Source: Simkaniaceae bacterium (lineage in GTDB: Bacteria; Chlamydiota; Chlamydiia; Chlamydiales; Simkaniaceae). Taken from it: 64,000 nt of DNA. The notes beneath the pieces were generated by a model. It had not been told where the DNA came from and ran no database searches. It was given only the letters and a program-made list of their open reading frames with translations. The translations under genes were made by a program, and so were the position numbers. The stretch covers positions 1,364,001-1,428,000 of the forward strand of contig CP073762.1 of assembly GCA_018399055.1 (NCBI GenBank), read 5' to 3'. Each line of letters starts with the position of its first letter. Within the stretch, counting starts at the first letter, position 1. This document shows positions 43,883-51,624 of this stretch, one piece after another.

Positions 43883-44218
43883 ATGGATGTAATCAAAGAT
43901 AAACTCAAAAAAATTGTTCGGGACAGGGATTGGGATCAATACCACAATCCTAAGAATCTTGTTCTCTCTCTTGTTTCTGAAACTGGAGAACTCGCGGAAA
44001 TCTTCCGCTGGCTCAGTGCAGAAGAGTGCGAGTCGGTGATGCACAACCATGAGCTTGCAAAGCATATCCGTGAAGAGGTTGCTGATATCTTTAACAATCT
44101 CTTGCTGCTCTCTATGAAGCTTGATATTGACCTTCTTGATGTCGCTAAGAAAAAACTCACTCTCACTGAGGCAAAATATCCAACTGCTATCTGGAAAGGG
44201 CGCGCTCGTCAAGTCTAA
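43883..44218 (+). CDS. MazG-like nucleotide pyrophosphohydrolase
   Basis: 111 residues from the ATG at 43883. All-alpha NTP-PPase: 'SLVSETGELAEIFRW' (ExxE) then 'EEVADIFNNLLLLSMKL' (E-x-x-D), the metal ligands of the MazG/dCTP-pyrophosphatase (RS21-C6) group. It removes non-canonical or excess nucleotides. The upstream in-frame start at 43844 is rejected because family members begin close to the IKDKLKKIVRDRDW helix. It converges with the gene at 44187 (32-bp overlap). Confidence 0.85.
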   Translation: MDVIKDKLKKIVRDRDWDQYHNPKNLVLSLVSETGELAEIFRWLSAEECESVMHNHELAKHIREEVADIFNNLLLLSMKLDIDLLDVAKKKLTLTEAKYPTAIWKGRARQV

Positions 44219-44729
44219 GAGCCCTGTTAAAAAATAAAATCACTAGTGGTTTCTTATAATTGTGGCTGCCTTTAAGATTTTTTTCAAAAATCCGATCTAA
44301 ACTTTCGAGTATCAGAGGTAATGTCTTCTTGCCATCAACTTCCTTATTATAATCAAAGAGTAAATCCCCTGTTCTCATAAACACAGCTTCTTGCGACTTA
44401 AATGTTGATCCTATCGTCGGATCAATCGGCCATACAAATCCATGAATCAAATGATCGGATGATTTTCCTGCATCATATTGTTTGGGAGGCACTATTGAAA
44501 ACAACAAGATCCCTTTCAACTGATCAAAATTTTTAGGTTTAGCAAAAAAATTGCCCATTACACATTGAAAATCATATTTTTTCTCTAAAGCATTCATTTG
44601 CTGCTCAACGATCTCCTGATTCTTAAACGAATCAACTTCAATAAAAAGACCATAGACCTCAGAGTAATCAGTTAAGTTCCCCCAACAAGTAACTAAAGTG
44701 CATAACATGGTAAGAAAAATAATCTTCAT
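44187..44729 (-). CDS. Secreted unknown protein in small orphan cluster
   Basis: 180 residues. Signal-like start MKIIFLTMLCTLVTC (a lipoprotein site at Cys15 is possible but Thr at -1 is atypical), then a compact alpha/beta domain: 'EVYGLFIEVDSF', 'NALEKKYDFQCV', 'FAKPKNFDQLKGILLFSIVP'. It ends in a basic tail that overlaps the MazG-like gene. No family recognised. It lies four bases after the small membrane gene at 44734 on the same strand. Confidence 0.6.
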   Translation of the reverse strand: MKIIFLTMLCTLVTCWGNLTDYSEVYGLFIEVDSFKNQEIVEQQMNALEKKYDFQCVMGNFFAKPKNFDQLKGILLFSIVPPKQYDAGKSSDHLIHGFVWPIDPTIGSTFKSQEAVFMRTGDLLFDYNKEVDGKKTLPLILESLDRIFEKNLKGSHNYKKPLVILFFNRALRLDERALSR

Positions 44730-44733
44730 GACT

Positions 44734-44907
44734 TCAAGCTAATTGACGCTGCTGCGCTCTCCTCTTCATCAAAAATATGCAATACACAATTAAGGATAGC
44801 GTCCCTACTTCGAAAGAGGAGCACTTAAAATTATGCATTAGAGCATCAACAACCCTGGTAAATAAAATCCCAAAAACAAAAAACTCGTATGAATACTGCT
44901 CTTTCAT
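44734..44907 (-). CDS. Small membrane protein, 57 residues
   Basis: MKEQYSYEFFVFGILFTRVV at the start and LSLIVYCIFLMKRRAQQRQL near the end: two short hydrophobic segments and a basic tail. It lies eight bases after the end of the gene at 44916 and four bases before the gene at 44729, so three leftward genes are packed without gaps. No Shine-Dalgarno sequence is evident. The packing is the main support. Confidence 0.45.
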   Translation of the reverse strand: MKEQYSYEFFVFGILFTRVVDALMHNFKCSSFEVGTLSLIVYCIFLMKRRAQQRQLA

Positions 44908-44915
44908 AATCAAAT

Positions 44916-45551
44916 CTAAATAAGCGGTTTGAAACTCGGATCAAGTGGTTTATTATAATGAGGATTATCTGTATAGTGAGGATTATCTGTATACATCGGG
45001 TTCAGCATATCTAAAATAATCCCTTTTGCTACAAGCTCTTGTCGGTTCTTCAGATAATCCTCTAAAATGGTACAAAAATATAAATTATCATAAGACATGT
45101 CCCGTTCATTGAGTAGATTATCTAACTGCTCTTTTGTCATCCACAACTTGTCTTTGATCAAAAAATACGCTGCAGTAGCTTGTATTCCAGCCGATTTCCA
45201 ATCCTTAGAAAAAACTGCTATCGCAATGACACCAGCAGAAAAAAGCATTCCGTTGACAAAGTCTTCAAGTTCCCTCTGCTTTTCTGCATACTCTTCTTCA
45301 GAAGAGCACTGTATTGAATTCAAAAGAACCTTAATCTCAAACCTATTTAGAGCTCTGCGCTCTGGATCAAAGTAACCTCACAAAAAGCTACAGACCTTAG
45401 ATTGGCTGTTCAAGATATCAAAAATACATTGATTGAAGCAAGCATCTACGCTTTTTTCACGAATAACACTTCGACCATGTAAATCGCCAGAAGGCTGCTC
45501 ATCCTGACCAATAACTACTACTGGTTCTGAAGATACTGCTTCGATTTCCAT
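44916..45551 (-). pseudogene. Gene interrupted by an in-frame TGA (orphan cluster)
   Basis: The ATG at 45551 has a strong site (GAGGGAG just upstream) and encodes 57 residues (MEIEAVSSEPVVVIGQDEQP at the start) to a TGA at 45378-45380. The same frame continues without another stop as GYFDPERRALNRFEIKVLL and on to 44916 (211 codons in all). The frame holds through the join, and protein-like sequence continues on both sides, so one gene split by a nonsense codon is likely. A hydrophobic segment (GMLFSAGVIAIAVF) lies in the second part; the tail has a TDNPHY duplication. If not read through, the second part could start at the TTG at 45323 (AAGG upstream). No family recognised. Confidence 0.6.
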
Positions 45552-45577
45552 GAGCTCCCTCTCTGTGTAAATCATTA

Positions 45578-45740
45578 GATAGTGCCGTCAAATACTCTAT
45601 ATTGTTTTTTGATCTTTCTATCAAAAAAAACTTCTTAGTTGCCCTGTTTCAAGAGCCCACTTGGGCTCTTTCTATCGGGCGCCTTTAATTTTCCTCATAG
45701 ACAGATCCCTCTCGATAAAGATTACTTGACGACACGCATA
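45578..45740. mobile_element. Inverted-repeat element B, copy 1 (degenerate)
   Basis: The left end GATAGTGCCGTCAAATACTC and the right end (GATTACTTGACGACACGCAT) form imperfect terminal repeats. It shares both ends with the cleaner copy at 49449-49531. Inside lies a perfect hairpin AAGAGCCCA-CT-TGGGCTCTT (45651-45670) followed by TCTAT, which could act as a terminator. From 45741 to 45951 I see no gene, only a short GC hairpin (AGGGCTGGCCCT). Confidence 0.6.
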
Positions 45741-45951
45741 GGGGGAATTTTATAGAATCATATTTTTAAGATCAAATGTAAACGAAGCAACTAGAACTGG
45801 CGCATCAAAATCCTCAATAGGAGATTCTTTCACTGTTTGGAAAGTATCCGTTTATTAGGGGCTGCCTTATAGGGCTGGCCCTCCCTCCTTCTTCTCATTC
45901 ATTTTTCGACAAACCCCATAAAGTTCTTTCTTTGTAAAATTTTCACATGCT

Positions 45952-46080
45952 ATAGTGCCTTAACTTTAAATTGATAAAGGTTTGGAGCTCTTAACAACCA
46001 CAAGTGGTTGTTAAGAGCTAAAATGAGAATGCAGGTTAAAAGAGCAAGCTAGGTTTATCAATTCAAAGTTAAGGCGCTAT
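45952..46080. mobile_element. Inverted-repeat element C overlapping the S9 peptidase start
   Basis: 129 bp with 27-bp terminal inverted repeats (45952-45978 and 46054-46080, two mismatches; outer end ATAGTGCCTTAACTTTAAAT). The inside holds a perfect 15-bp hairpin (AGCTCTTAACAACCA / TGGTTGTTAAGAGCT). The outer bases ATAGTGCC are shared with element B. The right repeat ends on the first two bases of the peptidase ATG and contains the AAGG that serves as its ribosome-binding site. Confidence 0.75.
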
Positions 46081-48013
46081 GAAATGTTTTTCCTTAGTTG
46101 TATTAACCCTATGTGTGTTTGAAATGGAAGCAAGGCCTTGTGGATCTTGGAAATCTCCTATCACCTCATCGATGATTGTAGAGTCTGCGATTAGACTTGG
46201 TGAAGTTGTAGTAGATGGAGACGATTTATATTGGAGCGAGTCTCGCCCTGAAGAAAAAGGACGCTCCGTGATCGTTAAAGGTGGGAAGGATATTCTTCCT
46301 GAGCCCTACAATGCACGAACGCGCGTTCATGAATATGGAGGGGGTTCCTTCACGGTTTCAAATGGAGTGCTCTACTTCTCCAATTTTAAAGATCAGGGAT
46401 TTTACAAGCGCGAGCGAAATGGAAAGATCGAAAAGGTTTGTGCTGGAGAGGGAATGCGGTATGCAAACCCCCTTTGTGATCGCTCTAGAAATGTGATTTA
46501 TGCCATCCAAGAAGAGCACCTTTCTGAACATAATGTTGTTAACTCTCTGGTAAGAATTGGAGACAAGGTTGAAGTCATCCATGAAGGACATGACTTCTAC
46601 TCTATGCCTGCCCTTCATCCTAAGGGAACCCACCTTGCTTTTATTACCTGGGACCACCCAAATATGCCTTGGGATGGTTCGACGCTTTGGGTAGGAGAAC
46701 TTACCAAAGAAGGGTCTCTTAAGAATGTGAAGGCCGTTGCAGGAGGAGAACGTGAGTCCATCTTTCAACCAGCATGGAGCCCTGAGGGTGTTTTGCATTT
46801 TGTCTCGGATCGCTCCGGTTGGTGGAATCTTTATCGAATGGGCGTAGATGAAGCTGAAGCTCTCTATCCCATGGAGGCAGAATTCGGTCAACCTATTTGG
46901 GTCTTTAGAATGTCTAATTATGGGTTTCTTCAAGACGGAAGGATTGCATGTGTCTATACTGTTTCGGGAACTGACTATCTGGGGATTTTGGATCCTGAGA
47001 AAAAGTCTCTTGAAAGAATTGATCTCCCCTTTACGAGCTATGGAGGTTTCACTGTTGCAGGGAAAAGTCTCTATTTTACAGGGGCTTCGCCTGTCGAGAT
47101 GCGCACATTGATCCGTTATGATGTGGCCTCTAAGGGTGTGGAGCGGATCCGAAAATCAAAGGATTTAACTGTCGATTCCGGATACCTTTCTGTTCCTGAA
47201 ACGCTAGAATTTCCAACTGAATGTGGCAAAACCTCCTACGCTTTTTACTACCCCCCAAAGAATAAGGACTTTAAAGGGACGGACCTTCCCCCTTTAATTG
47301 TCAAAAGTCATGGAGGCCCTACCGCACGCGTTTCAGCAAGCTTAAATTTAGAGATTCAGTTTTGGACCTCGAGAGGCATTGCTGTCTTGGATGTGAACTA
47401 CGGGGGAAGCACCGGCTACGGCCGCGCATATCGAGAGCGCCTTAAAGATAACTGGGGAATCGTTGACGTTGATGATTGCTGCAATGGAGCCCTTTTCCTT
47501 GCTAAGGAAGGGCGTGTTGATAAAGAGCGGATGGCGATCAAGGGCGGAAGTGCTGGAGGATATACTACTCTGGCCGCTTTGACCTTTCGGGATGTTTTCA
47601 AGGCTGGAGCAAGCTACTATGGGGTGAGTGATTTAGAAGCTCTTGCAACCGATACTCACAAGTTTGAATCAAGATACCTTGATAAACTGATTGGCCCCTA
47701 CCCACAGGCAAAAAAACGCTATATTGAACTGAGTCCTATTCACCACACTGAAAAACTATCCTGTCCGGTGATCCTATTGCAGGGAGCTGAGGACAAAGTT
47801 GTCCCTCCAGCCCAGGCTAAAATGATGTTCGATGCCTTAAATAAGAAAGGTATTCCCGTAGCTTACCTTTTATTCGAAGGAGAGCAGCACGGTTTCCGCG
47901 CTTCTGAAAATATTATGCGCGCCCTCGATGCTGAGCTTTACTTCTACGGTAAGATCTTTGCCTTTACCCCTGCCGATACCCTTGAACCCTTAACCATTCA
48001 TAACTATCCATGA
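46079..48013 (+). CDS. S9 prolyl-oligopeptidase-type peptidase, secreted
   Basis: 644 residues: a signal-like start (MKCFSLVVLTLCVFEMEA), a beta-propeller domain (about 30-400) and an alpha/beta-hydrolase domain with triad Ser491 (GGSAGGY), Asp572 (GAEDKVVPP) and His604 (EQHGFR). Its cut is after proline or N-acyl residues in short peptides, probably in the periplasm. The start codon and ribosome-binding site (AAGG) are made partly of the inverted-repeat element just upstream. The stop overlaps the porin ATG (ATGA). Confidence 0.9.
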   Translation: MKCFSLVVLTLCVFEMEARPCGSWKSPITSSMIVESAIRLGEVVVDGDDLYWSESRPEEKGRSVIVKGGKDILPEPYNARTRVHEYGGGSFTVSNGVLYFSNFKDQGFYKRERNGKIEKVCAGEGMRYANPLCDRSRNVIYAIQEEHLSEHNVVNSLVRIGDKVEVIHEGHDFYSMPALHPKGTHLAFITWDHPNMPWDGSTLWVGELTKEGSLKNVKAVAGGERESIFQPAWSPEGVLHFVSDRSGWWNLYRMGVDEAEALYPMEAEFGQPIWVFRMSNYGFLQDGRIACVYTVSGTDYLGILDPEKKSLERIDLPFTSYGGFTVAGKSLYFTGASPVEMRTLIRYDVASKGVERIRKSKDLTVDSGYLSVPETLEFPTECGKTSYAFYYPPKNKDFKGTDLPPLIVKSHGGPTARVSASLNLEIQFWTSRGIAVLDVNYGGSTGYGRAYRERLKDNWGIVDVDDCCNGALFLAKEGRVDKERMAIKGGSAGGYTTLAALTFRDVFKAGASYYGVSDLEALATDTHKFESRYLDKLIGPYPQAKKRYIELSPIHHTEKLSCPVILLQGAEDKVVPPAQAKMMFDALNKKGIPVAYLLFEGEQHGFRASENIMRALDAELYFYGKIFAFTPADTLEPLTIHNYP

Positions 48014-49434
48014 GACGCTTTATATTCTTTCTAGCTTTTTCTTTTCCGCTTCTTGCAGTGCAAGAGGGTACCTACATCCAATTTCAAGAGGCAGAGCAGG
48101 AATCTCAAAGACAGGATTCCATAGAAGACAGCTATCAAAACCCCCTACTAAAGCATATTGAGGCTCCTTCTGAAGAAAAAGAAATGACGCTCCAGCAACG
48201 GATTGCCAACTACTTTGGAACGTTTGTTACCTCTTCTCCATACCCAGGGGTCCGTGCAACGTTTGAGGGAACAGAGCTTATGGCAAGCCTCTCCAATGTC
48301 AATAAGGACCTGCAGATTTTGCTTGAGCTTGCAGAGTCGACAAAATACATGCGGGATAAAGGAATCCCCTTTCCTATTAATCCTCGGATCTTTCTGAGTG
48401 GTGAAATTGAGTTTACAGGGTTTGTGCAAAAGGACGCGAGAGGGCGCGCTCAAAGTGACCTAGACATCACGGATGCTGAGGTGGATTTTCTGATTGTTGT
48501 TGCTCCCTGGCTCTATGGTTTTATAGGGGTGGAATATGACGACTCAGTCGACTCTGCTTCAAACAGTTCTCGAATTGCAAATTCTCGCTTCCATGCGGAC
48601 TCCCTCTTCATCACTTTTGGGGACTTCTCAAAAGAATCGTGGTATGGAACGATTGGTCAAACCTATATTCCCTATGGACAATATACAACCTATGCGGCTG
48701 TGCACAATCCTTTAACACGTGTTCTGTTTAGAACGCTTGCTCGAGATGTTGCTTTAGGATTTTTCAATGATACGATTCAGTTTGCTGCGTTTGTTTTCAA
48801 GGGAGACAGTCATGCGGATTCCGGAAACAACATCAATAACTATGGGGTTAACCTAGGGTTTCATTTTAATATCAAGAAACTCGACTGCAAGCTTGCTGTT
48901 GGAGCTGTGCGCAATATCGCTGATTCAACGGGAATGCAAGGGGCTTTTGGCGACCCCTCTAATACAGAAAAGCTCCGCCATGTCGTTCCTGGTCTCAATG
49001 CCAATGGGAATTTTTCCATCGGAGACTGGACACTGCTATGCGAATATAACCAGGCGCTTCGTCCCTTCAACCCAAATGACGCTGCTTTTAGCATAAATGG
49101 AACATCTTTCAAAGGCGCAAGGCCTATTGCCTTTGATTCAGAGCTTGCATACGCCTTTAAAGTTGCGGCAATGCCCAGCTCGGTTGCTTTGGGATACTCA
49201 AGAAGTTATGAGGCTTTGGGTTTTAATGTTCCCAAAGAGAGAATCACGCTTACTTGGGCAACCTACATTTTTCGAGGAAACCTTCTCAGCGTTGAGCTCA
49301 ACTCTGACAAGCTTTATGACAAGAATAATCGCGCTATTGGAAATGTTGTGACAGGACTCCCCTACTTTATCAATCCTAGAAATCTTGGACACCGCGACTA
49401 CACTCTTTCCATCGACTATCTCCTCTATTTTTAG
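48010..49434 (+). CDS. LbtU-like outer-membrane porin
   Basis: 474 residues. Signal peptide MRRFIFFLAFSFPLLA, an N-terminal helical/coiled region (about 20-115), then a beta-barrel (about 120-474) with alternating strands and a C-terminal YLLYF, the aromatic end of outer-membrane proteins. The stretch with 'YDDSVDSASNS', 'DSLFITFGDF', 'YGTIGQTYIPYGQY' and 'LARDVALGF' matches the pattern of the LbtU family, known from Legionella as the siderophore (legiobactin) receptor that needs no TonB. Iron or another substrate is possible. It is coupled to the peptidase by ATGA. Confidence 0.75.
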   Translation: MRRFIFFLAFSFPLLAVQEGTYIQFQEAEQESQRQDSIEDSYQNPLLKHIEAPSEEKEMTLQQRIANYFGTFVTSSPYPGVRATFEGTELMASLSNVNKDLQILLELAESTKYMRDKGIPFPINPRIFLSGEIEFTGFVQKDARGRAQSDLDITDAEVDFLIVVAPWLYGFIGVEYDDSVDSASNSSRIANSRFHADSLFITFGDFSKESWYGTIGQTYIPYGQYTTYAAVHNPLTRVLFRTLARDVALGFFNDTIQFAAFVFKGDSHADSGNNINNYGVNLGFHFNIKKLDCKLAVGAVRNIADSTGMQGAFGDPSNTEKLRHVVPGLNANGNFSIGDWTLLCEYNQALRPFNPNDAAFSINGTSFKGARPIAFDSELAYAFKVAAMPSSVALGYSRSYEALGFNVPKERITLTWATYIFRGNLLSVELNSDKLYDKNNRAIGNVVTGLPYFINPRNLGHRDYTLSIDYLLYF

Positions 49435-49448
49435 CCCCGTTATCCTAT

Positions 49449-49531
49449 GATAGTGCCGTCAAATAATCTGCATTGTTTTGCTCTTTCTATGGAAAGCCCC
49501 CTCCCAACGAAGATTATTTGACGACACTATC
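49449..49531. mobile_element. Inverted-repeat element B, copy 2
   Basis: 83 bp with 20-bp terminal repeats GATAGTGCCGTCAAATAATC and GATTATTTGACGACACTATC (one mismatch). No coding content. It lies 15 bp after the porin stop. From 49532 to 49708 I see no gene. Confidence 0.8.
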
Positions 49532-49708
49532 TAGGTTAATTTTGTTTAAAGATGGGAATTCGTTATCAACCTAAAAATAAACGAGTTGTGAGTTTTTAAC
49601 TCTTCATCTTTAGTCATTTCTGCCCAAAACAATACAAAAATTTCTATTTTCTATCTGTCAAACTTGTTAAGATCTAAACTTCTTTAACCATTAGCATTCA
49701 TAAAAAGA

Positions 49709-51403
49709 ATGAAACATAAGATCCTCACATCTCTTTTTCTTCTCTCTCAACTAGCCTCCCCCTTAGTTGGTGAAGAAATTCTTCATTTTGATACGACCCC
49801 CCCAGAAAGTGAAGAAAAATCCCTGACTGTCAATTTCCAGGATATTTCCATGTTGGAATTCCTCCGCTTTGTAAGCGCTGTTGCAGAAAGAAACTTTATT
49901 TACGATGAGAAGATCCTAGATTTCAATATCAGCCTGGTCACTGGAAAGGCAACCGATGCCGAAAACATTTTAAAAATCATGGTCGAACTCCTCGAAAAAC
50001 AAGGTATTCGCACAGAAAAGCGCGGCGATTACTACCTTGTCGAGAAGATGGAAGAGTGGGAATTAGACGAGCGTAAAGAATTGAAGCTTGCAAAAATGCG
50101 CAGCCAAAGGGGCGAGAAGGGAGAAATTCGTTTGGTCAGTGACAAACCAGGAAACCAGTTTCTTACTCCCCATCAATATGAAAAGAAGGGAGAATTTCAT
50201 GTCTATAAGCTGCAATACCATGTAGGAAATGAAATTCTCACAGCGATTAAAAGTGTCGCTATCAGTATGAAAGCAAACCCCAGTGCATCACAAGAGCTAG
50301 TCCAAACAATTGGATCGATGCAATGGGTAGAATCTACGAATTCTATCCTCTACTCTGGAACAGCAGAGGGTATTGAAGAGCTCTCATCTCTCATTTCGAG
50401 TTTAGATGTCCCAAAAAAACAAGTCTTTATTGAGGTTCTCGTTATCGAAACCGACGTAAGGAAAGGACTTGAGTTTGGACTCGAATGGGGAGCAGGTGGG
50501 CAGTATCGTAACAAATTTGGGTATGGAATTGGTAATTTCCCGGCCGCTCCGAAACAAGCACCTTTTGCAAACACTTTGCAACAGATAAATGCATCAAATA
50601 CCCCCACAGGAACCGACCAGTTCCCATTGGGACGCGGATTTGATCTCGGAGTGCTCGGGGATATTATCCTCCATAAAGGACAGTCGTACTTTTCACTAGG
50701 ATCTCTTGTCTCAGCGCTTGAGGCTGATGGAAACAGTACGATTATCTTAAATCAGAAAATCATCACTCAAGACAACAAACTTTCTCGTATATTTGTAGGT
50801 GACAACATCGCCTTCACAGGATCTGTTGTCGAAACGATTGGTGCAAGCCAGCAAACCTCTTCAAACATTGAGTACCGCGATGTTGGAGTGAAACTTAATA
50901 TCACTCCCCTTTTGGGCGATGAAGATGTGATTACACTGGAGATTTCAGAAGAGATCACCAATGTCATTCCTAACCATAATAACGTTGCCGATTCAGTCAA
51001 TGGAATCAACACGACAAAAACCGACATGGCAACACAAGTTCACGTTCCTGATCAAAGTTTCCTCGTGTTAAGTGGTATGGTCCGCAACACAAAGAGAGAG
51101 AGAAAATCAGGAATCCCCTGTATGGGAGGCCTTCCTCTCATTGGCGCGGCCTTTAGCAAAACAACGACTGACGATGAAAAGCGTAATGTCATTGTCTTTG
51201 TCCGCCCTCAGATTATTCATTCCGGACAGGAATACCGAAACGTGACAGCCTACCAAGAAAACCAATTCAAAGGTCAATCAACAAATCCTTCCCATTTTCA
51301 GATGGGAGTCGATATGTTACAAAGCGAAGATAAAACTTATGGGACCAATCAACAACCTCCTAAACTCGGAATCACAGCAGACTCAGAGAGTAGTCGATCA
51401 TGA
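49709..51403 (+). CDS. Secretin, outer-membrane channel of a type II/III-like system
   Basis: 564 residues. Signal MKHKILTSLFLLSQLASPL, N-domains (about 35-230, with 'VNFQDISMLEFLRFVSAVAE' as N0 and 'IEVLVIETDVRKGLEFGLEW' at the core start) and a secretin core to about 510, with the closing pattern SGIPCMGGLPLIGAAFSKT...RNVIVFVRPQII. It forms a ring channel in the outer membrane. Members serve type II, type III or pilus machines; the identity is undecided, but the core close is nearer type II (GspD), which Chlamydia also has. No GspE/F gene is in the window next to it. Confidence 0.85.
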   Translation: MKHKILTSLFLLSQLASPLVGEEILHFDTTPPESEEKSLTVNFQDISMLEFLRFVSAVAERNFIYDEKILDFNISLVTGKATDAENILKIMVELLEKQGIRTEKRGDYYLVEKMEEWELDERKELKLAKMRSQRGEKGEIRLVSDKPGNQFLTPHQYEKKGEFHVYKLQYHVGNEILTAIKSVAISMKANPSASQELVQTIGSMQWVESTNSILYSGTAEGIEELSSLISSLDVPKKQVFIEVLVIETDVRKGLEFGLEWGAGGQYRNKFGYGIGNFPAAPKQAPFANTLQQINASNTPTGTDQFPLGRGFDLGVLGDIILHKGQSYFSLGSLVSALEADGNSTIILNQKIITQDNKLSRIFVGDNIAFTGSVVETIGASQQTSSNIEYRDVGVKLNITPLLGDEDVITLEISEEITNVIPNHNNVADSVNGINTTKTDMATQVHVPDQSFLVLSGMVRNTKRERKSGIPCMGGLPLIGAAFSKTTTDDEKRNVIVFVRPQIIHSGQEYRNVTAYQENQFKGQSTNPSHFQMGVDMLQSEDKTYGTNQQPPKLGITADSESSRS

Positions 51404-51557
51404 TCCCGCTCCTTGGAAAACCTTTATCGCTGAGTTTTCAAACACTCACCAAAAGGTCTTTCTACGTAATATGACGCAACATTTCTCGCAAATGATTGCG
51501 CGCGACTTAAGAAAAATGAAAGAAACACTCCGCAAAATGCGAGAAGATAACCGTTAA
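51339..51557 (+). CDS. Small basic protein overlapping the secretin 3' end
   Basis: 72 residues in a different frame from the secretin (65-bp overlap). The non-overlapping part is helical and basic: FSQMIARDLRKMKETLRKMR. The start at 51339 is the first ATG; no Shine-Dalgarno sequence stands out. Support is the length beyond the secretin stop (51 codons) and the protein-like helix. It could be a shadow frame. Confidence 0.35.
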   Translation: MGPINNLLNSESQQTQRVVDHDPAPWKTFIAEFSNTHQKVFLRNMTQHFSQMIARDLRKMKETLRKMREDNR

Positions 51558-51561
51558 ACGC

Positions 51562-51591
51562 TTGCGTGATACTTCTATGCTTTGCTATATG
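51562..51591 (+). promoter_or_regulatory. Possible promoter of the two-partner secretion genes
   Basis: TTGCGT (51562-51567), 18-bp spacer, TATATG (51586-51591). GAGG before the GTG at 51625 is the ribosome-binding site. Confidence 0.45.
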
Positions 51592-51624
51592 TAAAGAGAT
51601 TTATATATATACGAGGTATCACCA

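Noticed and set aside
45651-45675. Hairpin read as a plain terminator of a rightward gene
   Set aside because: There is no gene before it on the plus strand, it lies inside element B and has only a weak T-run, so it is described as part of the element.
45741-45951. Possible small gene between elements B and C
   Set aside because: Only short frames, no ribosome-binding site, no coding pattern.
46358-46933. A 191-codon frame antisense to the S9 peptidase
   Set aside because: Inside a gene with a complete catalytic triad; no independent support.
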